From Aselliscus stoliczkanus (lineage: Eukaryota; Chordata; Mammalia; Chiroptera; Hipposideridae): DNA of 64,000 nucleotides. A model generated the notes under the pieces. The model had not been told where the DNA came from, did not search any database, and worked only from the letters and a program-made list of their open reading frames with translations. Location of the stretch: contig CM066731.1 in assembly GCA_033961575.1 (NCBI GenBank), positions 76,839,501-76,903,500 of the forward strand, given 5' to 3'. Shown in pieces: positions 22,203-37,501 of the stretch. Each line of letters opens with the position of its first letter. The stretch's first letter is position 1. The position numbers were made by a program, and so were the translations under genes.

Positions 22203-22700
22203 AAAACTGAATGAATAAGCAAGTAAATAGAAACTGTCTCATAGATATAGAGGAAAACAGTGTTGCTAGTTGGGAGGGCGGTGGGGATGAGACAGAAGGG
22301 GAAGGGATTAGAGAGCAAAAATAGGCAACTACAATATTGCCACAGGGATATGAAAGACAGTTCGGGGAATATAATTAATAATGTTGTAAATATTTTGTGG
22401 GGTGTCAGATGGTCATATGTCTTGTTAGGGAGACCATTTCATGGATGGAGTAGAGGCTTGATCACCGCACTGTACACCTGAAGCTGAGGTTGTATAATAT
22501 TGTATGCCAACTGTAGTTGAATATATAGATAGTCATGGGATGTGGATTATAATGTGGAAGGGAGTCAGAGGAAGTGTAATAGATATATATGATATAGGGG
22601 GGAGGAGTGGGGTGGCTAAATGAGGTAGGGTGGTTGTCACTTTGAGGGGTAAAAAGTATAACTATTGCACTGTGTTGTACACCTAAAATTTATTAAAAAA

Positions 22701-22743
<43 letters not shown>
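22203..22743 (+). repeat. L1 3' UTR and (AAAT)n tail of element C
   Basis: Carries the markers shared by the young L1s: 'catagatatagaggaaaac', 'gttgctagttgggaggg', 'attgccacagggatatgaaagacag', 'gtggggtgtcagatggtcat', 'gatatagggggg', 'gtcactttgaggggtaaaaag', 'ttgtacacctaaaatttatt'. The tail is (AAAT)n from 22,690 to 22,743 rather than pure A. Confidence 0.88.
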
Positions 22744-23807
22744 AAGAGTTGCTGCCAGAGGAGCTAAAATGCTGCTCTTGGAGGCCCTGGGGACCTGAAA
22801 CTCACTTTTCTCTTGGCCTTGACATCATTAGGGCAGCAGTGCAGTACTTACGGGCTGTGGGGCAACATCCTTACTATTTCCTGGATTGTCTGCCTTCTTG
22901 GCTGGAATAAACAGGACAGGAAGCACGTGATTCCTGGCCAAGTGCTCTCTAGTCAGTGCTTGGTTTGAATGAAGCTCCCCGAGAGGAAGACTATAGTGAG
23001 CAAGTTCATGCTTTATCAGCAATATCTACAATAGTCTAGAACGTGTTTGGAAATCATCAGATAGATGATGATGAAGATGATAAATGATAGATAGATAGGT
23101 AGATACATCGATAGATACATAGAGACAGATCTTTTGAATGAATCAACAAGACTTTTCATGCTGTATAAGCACATTTATATCTGGAATGTGTTCAAGCTTC
23201 TTATTGAGCCTTGTGTATTTGTATGGAATTAGGTGGGTCACAGACAGGATGTGGGTGGCAGGCAGGCACTTTCTGCCACATATTACGTTGTTGAGGGACT
23301 GGTGATTCTACCTACACTTAAAGCCTTTCTTCTTTAGTCATAGATATATGCTGACTATGAAAACAGGACAACTGTTGGCCTCAAATAATTTGGGTTCCAT
23401 GTCACATAACTGCCTGTTAGATGTTATTCTCTCTTAATTAAAGGTTTGTTCAAGTTAAGTTTTCCAGAATTGAGTTGCAATATTCCCGGAAGTCCTCAAA
23501 GGAACAAGCTACAGGCAAGTGCAGACACACAAGTTGATGCAACACTATGAAAACAAGTACCCTAGAAGGTCACACACACACAACTTTTGAACAGCACACT
23601 TCATCTTTTATGAAGTGCTTCTCCACTGTCAAATGAGCCCCTCAGTAACTGTGGGACACACTTTTCGTCATCCATGTAACATTCTTCAACCAGGGTACAT
23701 ATTGAATTATGTGCCAGAGAGTTATGATTGCTCTCTTTTCTATTGGATACTAAAAGCAGGATAGCAGGATTCTTTGACTTAGGGAACCAGTTGGTTTCTT
23801 TAATAAA
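22744..23807. other. no gene seen; short GATA tract
   Basis: About 1 kb of apparently single-copy DNA between two L1s, with an impure (GATA)n tract at about 23,083-23,125. ORFs such as 22,828-23,022 (minus) are short and have no supporting features. Confidence 0.5.
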
Positions 23808-23818
23808 TATTTAACAGA

Positions 23819-25295
23819 GGAAGGGTTCCAGTAAGATGGTGGAATAGAAGGAGGCTTTCCAAACTGCCTCCCAGGATCACATCAAAATTACAAGTAATTT
23901 ATACAACATTTAACCTCAGAAGTGCCCTGAACACTAGATGAATAGAACCTCTAAACAAAGGACCTAAAGAGGAGGCCATGTCAAGTCTGGTAGGAGGGGG
24001 TGCAGATGAGAGAGGTCGAGCCCTGTGAGGGATGCCTCAGTGGTGGGGAGGATTCTTCGGTTGGGGGAGAGACCCTCTGACCCCACACCAAGCTCACTAC
24101 TCCAGCATTGCTTTGCCAGGAAGAGGAGTTCTATGATAGTGGGCAATAGAAATTAGTGAGGAGTCTCTTTGCTCAGCTCAGTGAGGCTGGGGTGGCTAGA
24201 GAACCAATGGGGCTGGTGAACGGGTTCATGCACCAGTGAGCACTCACCTGGTTCGTGTTGGAGAGAGTAGCTGCGTGAGCCGGGCCCACGAGCCTGTGGG
24301 GAAGGACTCAACTGAGCAGAAGCTGGAGGTTTTGGGACTATTGTTCCCCTGGTGTGCAGCTTGCACCCGAGTGGTGTACAGGAGGGCGCCTTTTTTTTCA
24401 GGGTTGGGCCCTCCCACAGAGGTTCAGATCTGGGATCCCATTGGTCTGGTGAACTTGGCGCAGGAGTGCATGCATGTGTGCGTGTGCATGCGGCCTTGGA
24501 TTTCCACCCTCTGCCCTGCTTGTGCTCTGTTGGCAGGGAAATGTCTGGTGGGTGCCCTCTGGCTCCATCAGGTGGCTCACTGAGACACAGGAGTGCCCTA
24601 GCCACCTTAGGTCACCACTCTGCACTGTTTGTGCAGAGTTGCAAGGCTGGGGATTGGCTGTTGGGCTGCTTAGCATGATCTGTGGGCAGTTGATTAGGAC
24701 AGGCTGAGACAGGGAGTTTTTCTGAGAGTGTTGGGCAGGGAGAGGTGCACTTGTGTGATCTGGTCGAGCCTTTCCTGGTGAGTTTATGTGGACTGATTGC
24801 TGGTGCAGAGTGCAGGCTGCTCTGACTTGGTGGGGACCATTGACCCAAGTGGGTCCTTGGGGGCCTGCCCCACCCACCTAGACCTGTGTTTCCAGAGGCA
24901 CCCTGAGACCCTGGTGCCTGTCCCTCATCACCACAGGCCACAGAGGGTTTTTTTTTTTTTGCAGTAGCGGACAACCTGCAACAACCTGTGAAGATTTTTT
25001 TTTTTTATTTTGCACAGTTCCAGAGCACACAGCAGCTAATTTTGGAAAGTTTACTGCAAGCATGAGAGGGAGGCAGACACATAACACGTTAAGCTCTTCC
25101 CCCCATTAGCTGGTGCTGAGTTGCTCAAAGACTCTCTATTGCTGAGCAACTGGTCTGCAGATTAAAGAGGAAGGAGAGCCCTCCCACCTCCTTATTTTTT
25201 TTAAATTTTTTTTTCTTTTTTCTTCTTTCTAGGTGATCTATCTACTACATAGAAGCATTCACAGAATGACAGCCAGATTGAAAATACAATGAAAC
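23819..25295 (+). promoter_or_regulatory. L1 5' UTR of element D (internal promoter region)
   Basis: It starts 'ggaagggttccagtaagatggtgg', related to the first bases of A and B. It is about 1.48 kb, longer than the ~1.0 kb of A because of an extra segment at about 24,770-25,250 with two poly(T) runs (24,950-24,960 and 24,994-25,006). It is GC-rich up to ~24,930. Internal Pol II promoter activity is inferred from family knowledge. Open frames here, on both strands up to 159 codons, are composition effects. Confidence 0.75.
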
Positions 25296-26150
25296 ATGTC
25301 CCAAGTAAAAGATCAGAAGAAAATTCTAGAAATGGAACTAAATGAAACAGAGGTATACAAACTTTCAGAGACAGAGTTTAAAACACTGATGATAAGAATG
25401 TTTAAGGAACTTAGCGAGGACGTAAAGAAGGATAGGGAAACCAAAAAAACAACCAGTTAGAAATAAAGAATACGATAACTGAAATGAAGAGCACACTCAA
25501 AGGAATCACCAGTAGAATAGATGAAGCAAAGGAGTGGATCAGCGAATTAGAAAACAAAATAGCAGAAATCACTCAGCTGGAACAACAAAAAGAAAAAAGA
25601 ATAAAAAAAATGAATGAAAATAGTTTAAGAGACCTCTGGGACACATGAAACGCAACAACTCTTGAATCATATGAATACCAGAAGGATAAGAGAAGCAGCA
25701 AGGGATTGAGAATGTATTTAAAGAAATAATGACTGAAAACATCCCTCCCCCAGTGAAGGAAATCAACATACAAGCCCAGGATGCGCAGAGAGCTCCAAAC
25801 AGGCTGAATCCAAACAGGCCCACACAACAGCACATCATAATTAAAATGGCCGAGCTAAAAGACAAAGACAGAATCCTAAAAGCAGCAAGAGATAGACAGC
25901 AGATCACATACTAAAGACCTCCTATAAGACTAACAGATGACTTTTCTTCAGAAACTCTGCAGGCCAGAAGGGAGTGGCAGGAGATATTCAAAGTGACACA
26001 AAATAAAGGTCTACAACCAAGATTGCTCTACCCAGCACGGCTATCACTTAAACTTGATGAAGAGATAAAGAGCTTCTCAAAAAAGAATAAGCTTAAGGAA
26101 TTCATTACCACCAATCAGCATTGCAGGAAATATTAAAAGGACTTCTTTAA
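25296..26150 (+). pseudogene. L1 ORF1 pseudogene (element D)
   Basis: It starts at ATG 25,296, equal to the second methionine of the element B ORF1 (MSQVKDQKK), and ends KGLL-stop at 26,148-26,150. A frameshift near 25,445 ends the first frame at tag within 'aacaaccagttag'. Further damage includes a stop in 'gacacatgaaacgc' near 25,645. The RRM/C-terminal region reads in 25,729-25,914 (motifs APNRLNPNRPTQQHIIIKM, DRILKAARDRQQ), which stops at a TAA at 25,912-25,914, and then resumes (SSETLQARREWQEIF). It is closer to A and B than to C. Confidence 0.88.
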
Positions 26151-26206
26151 GCAAAAGAAAGGGTAAAACAAGCTAACCTAGGAAGACAAGAAATACAAAT
26201 AAAAAA

Positions 26207-30078
<3,872 letters not shown>

Positions 30079-30595
30079 AAAACTGAATGAATGAGCAAAG
30101 GAAACAGAAACAGTCTCATAGATATAGAGGAAACACAAGATTGCTAGGTTGGAGTGGGGTAGGGATGAGGGAGAAGGGGAATTGATTAGACAGCATAAAT
30201 AGCTAACTACAGTGTTGTCACAGGGATATGAAAGACAGTTCATGGAATATAACAATGTTGTAAAAATTTTGTGGGGTGTCATATGGTCACATGTCTTGTT
30301 AGGGAGACCACATCTTGGATGGAGTAGAGACTTGATCACTGCACTGTATACCTGAAATTGTTGTTGTATAATATTGTATGCCAACTCTAATTGAATATAT
30401 AGATAGTCCCGGGATGTGGATTAGATGGTGGAAGGGAGTCAAAGGAATTGTAATAGATATGTATGATATGGGGGGTTGGAGTGGGGTGGAGAATTGAGGG
30501 AGGGGGGTTGTCACTTTGAGTGGTAAAAAGTATAACTATTGTACTGTGTTGTACACCTGAAGCTAATTAAAAAAATAATTTAAAAAATAAATAAG
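30079..30595 (+). repeat. L1 3' UTR of element D
   Basis: Same order of markers as in element C ('catagatatagaggaaac', 'ggagtggggtagggatgaggg', 'gtggggtgtcatatggtcac', 'gatatggggggttgg', 'gtcactttgagtggtaaaaag', 'ttgtacacctgaagc'). It ends in an A-rich tail just before the right TSD. Confidence 0.88.
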
Positions 30596-30606
30596 TATTT
30601 AACAGA

Positions 30607-31857
30607 TCAAGTCAATAATCTCATTTATAAATCTCTCAGGAAGACAAATGGTCAAACAATGATTCTTTGTTTTTCCCTTAGCAGTCAAAATTACCATCAT
30701 TCAAGGATTCCTCACAACAGAATGAGTGAATATCAGTATTATTGTTATGCTGTCATTTTATTGTTATTAATAATTGTTTCCCATTGCAGAGGACTGGGCC
30801 ACACAGGAAACCTATGAGTTGTTCTGACAGGAATACAAATGGGAGTGGGATGAGGACTGTCATTTACTTGGAAAGCATGATTATTGAGTCCGTGAATACT
30901 GCAACAATAGATTAGGGTTCAGAAGATACAAGTTGTTGCAAGAGTAATTATGGGAGTTACAGTAACAACTGTAACTGTGGGCAGGAGTTACTGTTAAAAG
31001 CATTTTCCCAGTGCTTACTTTTCATTCCATATGAGTTTAATTTTGATTTTTTGATGATTATGGCTTCGAAATATGTGTTTCCTGTTCACTGCAGTGCTTC
31101 TGCACAGATTGTGGTTTCCTTCAAGCTGTTCCTCTCTCTGTCATCAGCACCTCTCCTCAAGCTTACCCTATTCTCTATTCAATAAAAAAAGTCTCATGCC
31201 AATTGTTAAGCTTTTGTCTCTCAGCTTCATTTTTATACTCAGCTGTGTGATGCTGAATCTGAGCCTAAAAATCACATTTCTATTCTGCCAGCTGTTCCAT
31301 TTGGCTCTTCCAATAGGGATTATAGAGGAGCCAGCCAGGCTGGAATGCGGAGAAAGGACTTACTCCTTCCATCCACTTTCTGTTCCTGTTAGGATACATT
31401 AAGTGGATGGAAGTTACTTCTTCACTTTGGTGGCTATAGTTTATATCAAGAACAGTAATTTAATTTTCAGTTTTTTGAATATTTGCAGGATAGTGTCATA
31501 TGCTCTCAAAGACAACCCCCCCCAGTCCCATGAGAACCTTCACAAACACCAGCTTCAGTCTAACTCATTGCAGTCTGAACTGCAAGCTTCTCTACATTTA
31601 AATGACCCCAGCTTTATCCCACATCATTTATCCATCCCTAGAAGTGGCAACTACCTCGTTGATAGCTTAGTGTTTTCTTTAGACATTTTAATTCTTTCTA
31701 CTTGTTAATAATTCATTATGTTATTTTTTTTTGTCTCTGTGAAAATATCTAATATAATTTCTGTCTCTTACCTATACCCTGCTTGATAAGGAAATTGGTA
31801 ATAGGGGTAGTCCCAGGAACAGACCCACAAAAATGAGATTCAGGGATTGGTTTAATG
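30607..31857. other. no gene or named repeat seen
   Basis: About 1.25 kb of unique-looking DNA. A 109-codon frame at 31,073-31,402 is hydrophobic and directly followed by a 101-codon frame (31,403-31,708), but neither has splice-site, domain or codon support, and both are explained by a T/C-rich strand. Confidence 0.5.
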
Positions 31858-32042
31858 CAGAGCTAGGTAAACCATTTCTGTAAAGAGCCAGATAGTAAAT
31901 ATTTTTAGCCTCATGGACCATAAAATCACTATAACAAAGCCTCAATTCTGTTATGACATGAAAGATGAGCTATACAATATGTGAGCAAGTGGGTGTGGCC
32001 AGATTTGGCCAATAGATTCTCACTTGAAAACACTGGTTAATG
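31858..32042. repeat. ancient DNA-transposon fossil, hAT-Charlie-like
   Basis: Segments 'accatttctgtaaagagccagatagtaaatatttttagcctcatggacc' and 'gtgggtgtggccagatttggcc' follow the layout of a widespread mammalian repeat (consensus roughly 'tctgtaaagggccagatagtaaatattttaggctttgtgggcc' and later 'gatttggcc'). I believe it is a non-autonomous hAT-type element; the exact family is not assigned. Confidence 0.55.
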
Positions 32043-32266
32043 GACAGAAATCCAGGATTCTAGAGATAGGAGTTCCAGTCCTGCATTGGCTGCAAACGAA
32101 TTCTATGTCTATGGAGAATTTACACACTGCCCCCTGACCTCAAGTTTCTCCTCTCAAAAAGCAGGGATTTGGGATCAAATATCTTAATGCACTTCTCAAT
32201 ATCTATACTTCTATGCATCTAAGAATTGCCCATTTAAATTAATTACATATCCAAAACTAGAATTTG

Positions 32267-32310
<44 letters not shown>

Positions 32311-32639
32311 TAGCAATGTATTTTCAGAATGACAATATGAGGAGCTTCAGTGAATTATTTTCCAGGGAAACTGAAAATAATCATAAAAAATAGCCACCAT
32401 TTGTTTCTGAATATGGTTCTATGGATATACAGCAAACGAAGAATGTATCTACTCAAACAACTCTGCCAAAATTCAGTAAGAACCGTTTTCTTAGTCCGAA
32501 CCAAGAAAACAGGGGAAAATTTAGAAAACTCACATGAATGTGAAAGAAACAAACAAAAAACAAAACAAACAAAAAATCCCCACAATCCTAAATAACCCAT
32601 GGCTCAAAGAGGAAACAAACAAACAAAAATAATATTCTG
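32043..32639. other. spacer with (CA)n microsatellite
   Basis: Holds a pure CA repeat at 32,270-32,308 and an A/C-rich 'aaacaaacaaaaaac' tract near 32,555-32,575. The overlapping frames on both strands at 32,350-32,600 (81 codons each) lie on this low-complexity sequence and are not genes. Confidence 0.6.
32270..32308. repeat. (CA)n microsatellite
   Basis: Nineteen or so uninterrupted CA units. Likely length-polymorphic. Confidence 0.97.
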
Positions 32640-34826
32640 AGATGAATGAATCTACTAACACTTATGAGATGTAGCTAAATCTGTGCTTAGAGAGAAATTT
32701 ATAGCTATAAGTATCTATGGTAAAAAGAAGAAACATTTCAGATTAATAACTTAAGTTTATACCATAAGACATTGTAAGAACAGGAGAGCAAGTTAAACCT
32801 AAAACAAGGAGAAGGAGAAATAATAAAAAATTAGAGCAAAGGATAATGAAATAGAGAATAGAAAAACAAAGAAAAAACAGTTAAACAAATGCTGGATCTT
32901 TGAAAATATTGACAAAACTTTAGCTATCTTTACCTAGAAAAAAACAGAGTAGACGCAAGTAACTAGAATGAGAAATTAAAGTTGGGACATTACTAATGAT
33001 CTTACAGAAAAAAAATACTGTAAAGGAATACTTGGTACAATTGTATGCCTATAATTCAGATAATTTAAATGAAATGGACAAAAATACAACAACAACAAAA
33101 TAAAGACAAAATAAATAAAATAAAAAAATACAAACAAAAAAAGAATAAATGAAATGGATGAATTCCTAGGAATACATAAACTACTGAAATTGAACTAAGA
33201 AAAATTAGACAATATGAATAGAATTATTTAAAAAGTGATTAATTAGTAATAAAAATTACCCCCTACATTCATGAAAGCTGTCCAAATGACTTCACTGTTG
33301 AATTATTTGAAACATGTAAATAAAAATACCAATTTCTAATAATCTTTTCAAAAAAATTGGAGAGAAGCAAACAGTTTTCATCATTCTCTTAGGCTAGTAT
33401 TAGCTTGATATAAAAAACAGATAAACAAATCACAAGAAAAGAAAACAACAGGCCATTACTGTTTATGAATTTGAATGCAAAGTTTTCAACAAAATATTAG
33501 CAAACCAACTCTTGTAGCATATAAAAAGAATTATTCACCATGACTACGTAGGAATACAAATTGCTTTAACATCTAAAAATCAATTAATATGGCATACCAT
33601 ATAAATAGAATACAAAACAAAGTCCACATGATCTTTTCAGTAGATTCAGAAAAGTCATTTGACAAAATCCAATACCTTTTTATCATTAAAAACAAAAAAC
33701 AGAAGACAACAACAAAAAAGTTCAAAAACTGGAAGAAGGAAACTACTTAACCTGATAAAGAAAATGTGTGTGTATGAGGGGGGAGCAGCAAAAACAGTAC
33801 TTAATGATGAGAGACTGGCTTTCCCCCAAAAGTTTAGAAACAAAACAAAGATATCTGCTCTTGCCATTTCTTATTTAACACTCTACTGGAGGTTTTAGCC
33901 AAGGAAATTAGGAAATAAAAAGGACTAAGAGACATCTAGATTGGAAAATAGTTTAAACTATCTCTTTCTGAAGATAATAGAATTTTATATGCAGAATATC
34001 CTAAGGCATTCACTAAAACACCCTGAGAACTAATAGATGAATTCTGTAAGGTTGCAGGAGATGGATCAATACAAAAATACCAATTGTAGTTGTATACATC
34101 TGCAATGAACAGTCTGAAAGTAATTTAGAAAATGTTTTATTTATGATACTATCAAAGTTAATAAAATAATTAACAAAAAAGTACAAAACTTATAGTTTGA
34201 AAATTATAAAACTTCATTTGAAGATAATTTCTAAATAACTGAACAAAAGGAAAAAAAAATCCCATGTTCATGGATCAGAAGACTTATCACCATTAAGATG
34301 GTAATATTTCCCAACTGTCTTTTTTACAGAAATTGACAAGCTGATTCTAAAATTTATATAGAATTGAAAGGGACCTAGAATAGCCAAAGCAATACTGAAA
34401 AAAAAGAAGAACAAATTTGGATAACTCACACTTCACAATTTTAAAACATATTACAACATCACAGTAAAAAAACACATATGATACTGGCATTAGAATAGAC
34501 ATACAGGAAAAAGGAATAGAATTGAGAACCTAATTATAATCACTGCATTTATGGTCAATCTATTTTGACAAAAGTTCCAAGACCTTTCAATGGGAAAAAA
34601 AAAACAGTTATTACAACAAATGGTACTGAGACAACTGGATAGCCATATGTAAAATAATTAAATTGGACCATTACTTCATACCACGTGAGACAATAACTCA
34701 ATGAATCAAAGGCCAAAATGTAAGAGCTGCAAATTAAAAGTCTTAACTGAAATCACAAAGGTTAACCATCATGACCTTGGGATGGGCAATGAGTTCCTAG
34801 ATACAATTCCAAAAACAGGAGCAACC

Positions 34827-34861
<35 letters not shown>

Positions 34862-35034
34862 ACAAACTGAATTTCACTGAAATGAAAAACTTTTGTGTTT
34901 CAAAGGATGCTATCAAGAAAGCGAAAAAACAACCCACAGAGTGGAAAATATATTCACAAATCCTATATTTAATAAGAACTTTTATCTATTATACATAAAG
35001 GACTCATACAATTCAACAATAAAAAGACAATCCA
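32640..35034 (+). repeat. old L1 ORF2 (host of element B, part 1)
   Basis: Old L1 landmarks in order: 'tctgtgcttagagagaaatttatagct', 'aatgaaatagagaatagaaaaac', 'gctggatctttgaaaatattgacaaaac', 'gaaatggatgaattcctaggaatac', 'gccattactgtttatgaatttgaatgcaaag', 'accatgactacgtaggaatac', 'cagtagattcagaaaagtcatttgacaaaatcc', 'gaggttttagccaagg', 'tgatactggcattagaatagacat', 'agccctt'-type downstream order. It is full of stops and indels. The 5' end is truncated near 32,640. Confidence 0.86.
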
Positions 35035-35293
35035 GGGGGTGGCCAGTTAGCTCAGGTGGTTAGAAGGCAGTTCACATAAGAATAAGGTTGCCGGTTCAAA
35101 ACTCACATAGGACACAGAGCTGTGCCGTCCACAACGAGATTCAAGACAACTACTTGACTTGGAGCTGATGGGTCCTGGAAAAACACATTGTTCCCCAATA
35201 AAATCATTTTTTAAAAAAAGTAATTTTGAAACTGTTCCTTAATAAAGAAGCCTTATAAAGACTCGAATATAAAATGACTCTACCTTTAAAAAA
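35035..35293 (+). repeat. VES-type bat SINE with extra 3' sequence
   Basis: The tRNA-like head 'ggtggccagttagctcaggtgg' and the body 'gttgccggttcaaaactcacatagg', 'gtgccgtccacaacgagattcaagacaactacttgacttggagctgatgggtcc', 'aacacattgttccccaataaaatc' follow the layout of the bat VES SINE family. The A-rich end of the SINE is at about 35,204-35,219. A further ~70 bp of unrelated DNA and a second A run (35,287-35,298) follow before the right TSD. The perfect TSD 'aaaaagacaatcca' (35,021-35,034 and 35,294-35,307) encloses everything, so the extra segment came in with the SINE. Confidence 0.85.
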
Positions 35294-35307
35294 AAAAAGA
35301 CAATCCA

Positions 35308-36137
35308 ATTTAAAAAAATATATGCAGTATATCTAAACAGATATTTCTCCAGAGAAGATACACGAATGGCCAGGAAGCACATGAAAAGATGTTTGAAATT
35401 ATTAGTCAGCAGGGAAATACAAATCAAAACCACAATAAGATACTACATCACACTCACTGGGATGAGGAGAATCAAAAAGTCAGATAATAACAAGTGTTGG
35501 TGAGGATGTGGAGAAATCAAAGCCCTTAATCACTGTTGGTGGGAATGTAAAATGATGCAGCCACTTTTGCAAGTAGTGGGCAGTTCTCAAACAATAAAAC
35601 AGAGTTAACCATATGACCCAACAATTTCACTCCTAGAGCACTCTATTCCTAAAAGAAGCGAAATACGTCTAGAAGCAAACTTTTACACAAGTGATTATGG
35701 CAGTATTATGAATGATATCCAAAAGTTGGAAACAACCAAAATGTCTGCTAACTGTGGTTTAGCAAAGTTAGTTAATAGATTAAAAAATGTGGCATATTCA
35801 CATGAAAGAATATTATTTGATCATAAAAAGAAATGAAATACTAATGCATGCTACACATTAATGAACCTTGAAAACATTATATGAAGTGAAATAAATCAGT
35901 CACAGAAGGCCACATAATACATGATTCCATTTGTATGAAATGTCCAGAATAGGCAAATGTATAGATAAAGGAAGTATATTACTGGTTATCTAGTGCTAAA
36001 ATGGGGTGAGGTAAGGGAGGTGACAGCTAAAGTGCATGGGATTTCTTTTTGAGGTGATGAAAAAGCTTGAAATTGAACTGTGGTGATAGTTAAACTTCTT
36101 TGTGAAGATACTAAAAAAACATCGAACTGCATACTTT
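35308..36137 (+). repeat. old L1 ORF2 3' end and 3' UTR (part 2)
   Basis: Rejoins the L1 after the SINE: 'acagatatttctccagagaagatac', 'gaaatacaaatcaaaaccacaataagatacta', 'aataacaagtgttggtgaggatgtggag', 'ggtgggaatgtaaaatgatgcagcc', 'aactgtggtttagc', then 3' UTR 'gaagtgaaataaatcagtcacagaagg' and 'aaattgaactgtggtgatagttaaac'. It is interrupted at 36,138 by element B; the last ~50 bp are at 39,492-39,545. Confidence 0.88.
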
Positions 36138-36858
36138 CTTTTACTTTTTATTAGTTTCAGGTGTACAACACAATGCAACAGTTATACTCTTTACCCCCCA
36201 AAGTGACAATCCCCCTCCCCCAGTATGCCACCAAACCCCCCCCATATCATATATATGTATTACAATTCCTTTGACTCCCTTCCACAGTATAATCCACATC
36301 CCGTGACTATCTATACATTCAGTTACAGTTGGCATACAATATTATACAACATCAGCTTCAGGTGTACAGTGCAGTGATCAAGCTCCTACTCCATCCATGA
36401 AGTGGTCTCCCTAACAAGACATGTGACTATCTGACATGCCACAAAATTTTTACAACATTGTTATATTCCCTGAACTGTGTTTCATATCCCTGTGGCAACA
36501 TTGTAGTTGTCTATTTATGCTGTCTAATCCTTTCCCCTTCCCCCTCATCCCCAGCCCCCTCTCAACTAGCAACCCTCAGTTTTTCCTCTATATCTATGAG
36601 TCTGTTTACTTTGCTCGTTCATTCAGTCTTTCAGATTCCACATATAAGTGAGATCACATGGTACTTTGTCTTTCTCCGACTGACTTATTTCACTTAACAT
36701 AATAGTCTCTTCACAACATTATCAATTACATTTCCAGAACTGCCCCCATATCCCTGCAGCAACAGTGTAGTCACTCACCTAGGCTGTCCAAAACTTCCCC
36801 CACTCCCTCATCCCCACTCCATCCCAACCAGCAACCATCAGTTGTTCCTTTATATCTG
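36138..36858 (-). repeat. duplicated 3' UTR module of element B
   Basis: On the minus strand: a partial 3' UTR copy (36,858 down to about 36,712), the last ~100 nt of ORF2 (ending with the 'gtggaatctga' stop region near 36,630), and a complete 3' UTR with the markers 'catagatatagaggaaaaactgagggttgctagttg', 'attgccac'-type repeat and 'gtcactttggggggtaaagag', ending in 'ttgtgttgtacacctgaaac' and a short A-rich tail. The order equals that of element A. Confidence 0.85.
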
Positions 36859-36885
36859 CTTGATATGACTTGAATCTTCTTAAAT

Positions 36886-37445
36886 TTACTGAGACTTGTT
36901 TTGTGGCCTAAAGTGGTTTATCTTGGAAAATGTCCCATGTGTACTTGAGAAGAATGTATATTCTGTTTTTTCAGGGTGAATTGCTCTAAAAATATCAACG
37001 AAGTCCAGCTGGTCTAAAGTGTCATTTAAGGCCCCTCTTTCTGTGTTGATTTTCTGTCTAAAGTGTCTGTACATTGGTGACAATGGGGTGTTGAAGTCCC
37101 CTACTATGATAGTGTTACTGTCGATGTCTGATTTTATGTCTGTCAAATCTGTTATATGTAATTAGGAGTTCCTATGTTGGGTGCATAGATGTTTACTAGA
37201 GTTATAGTGCCCTTCTTTGTCTTTTCTTGTAGTCATTTTAAAGTCTATTTGGTCGAAAATAAGTACTGCTACTCCAGCTTTATTTTTTCTCATTTCCATT
37301 TGCATGAAATATCTTATTCCATCTGTAAATAGCATATACATGTGTCCTATTTTCTAATCCCCTCAGCCACTCTCTGTCTTTTGATGGGAGCATTTAGCCC
37401 ATTCACATTTAAAATGATTACTGATAGGTGCATATGTATTGCTAT
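36886..37445 (-). pseudogene. L1 ORF2 remnant, endonuclease part (element B)
   Basis: The opening is ATA at 37,445 where element A has ATG, followed by the usual GCA-ATA-CAT-ATG. The frame 37,146-36,886 reads TDIKSDIDSNTIIVGDF, NTPLSPMYRHFRQKIN, and TEYTFFSSTHGTFSKINH, and ends in RPQNKSQ-stop exactly as in A, because of the same 2-nt deletion ('cactttaggcc' for 'cacatgttaggcc'). Everything of ORF2 beyond is missing except the last ~100 nt. Confidence 0.86.
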
Positions 37446-37501
37446 TTTGTTATTTGTATCCCTGGTCTTCCTGGATTACCTTGTTTCCCCCTTTCTTTTG
37501 T

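Larger units (their letters stand above)
16656..22743 (+). mobile_element. element C: nearly full-length L1
   Basis: About 6.1 kb with 5' UTR (about 16,656-17,325), ORF1 (17,326-18,222), ORF2 (18,249-22,202, interrupted by a SINE), 3' UTR (22,203-22,685) and an (AAAT)n tail (22,690-22,743). The 5' UTR shares segments with element E ('aatcatcatacccacaggccaatttt', 'ggagtcacacccaaa') but not with A, B or D, so C and E form one subfamily. The 3' UTR is close to that of A, B and D. I could not find a TSD. The 5' edge is approximate. Confidence 0.88.

Noticed and set aside
24153..24877. Minus-strand frames of 150 and 159 codons
   Set aside because: They are antisense to the 5' UTR of element D, composition-driven, and broken in A and B.
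31073..31708. Two adjacent hydrophobic frames (109 and 101 codons), possible host exon
   Set aside because: No splice signals, domain or codon bias that I can support; the hydrophobic residues follow from T/C-rich DNA.
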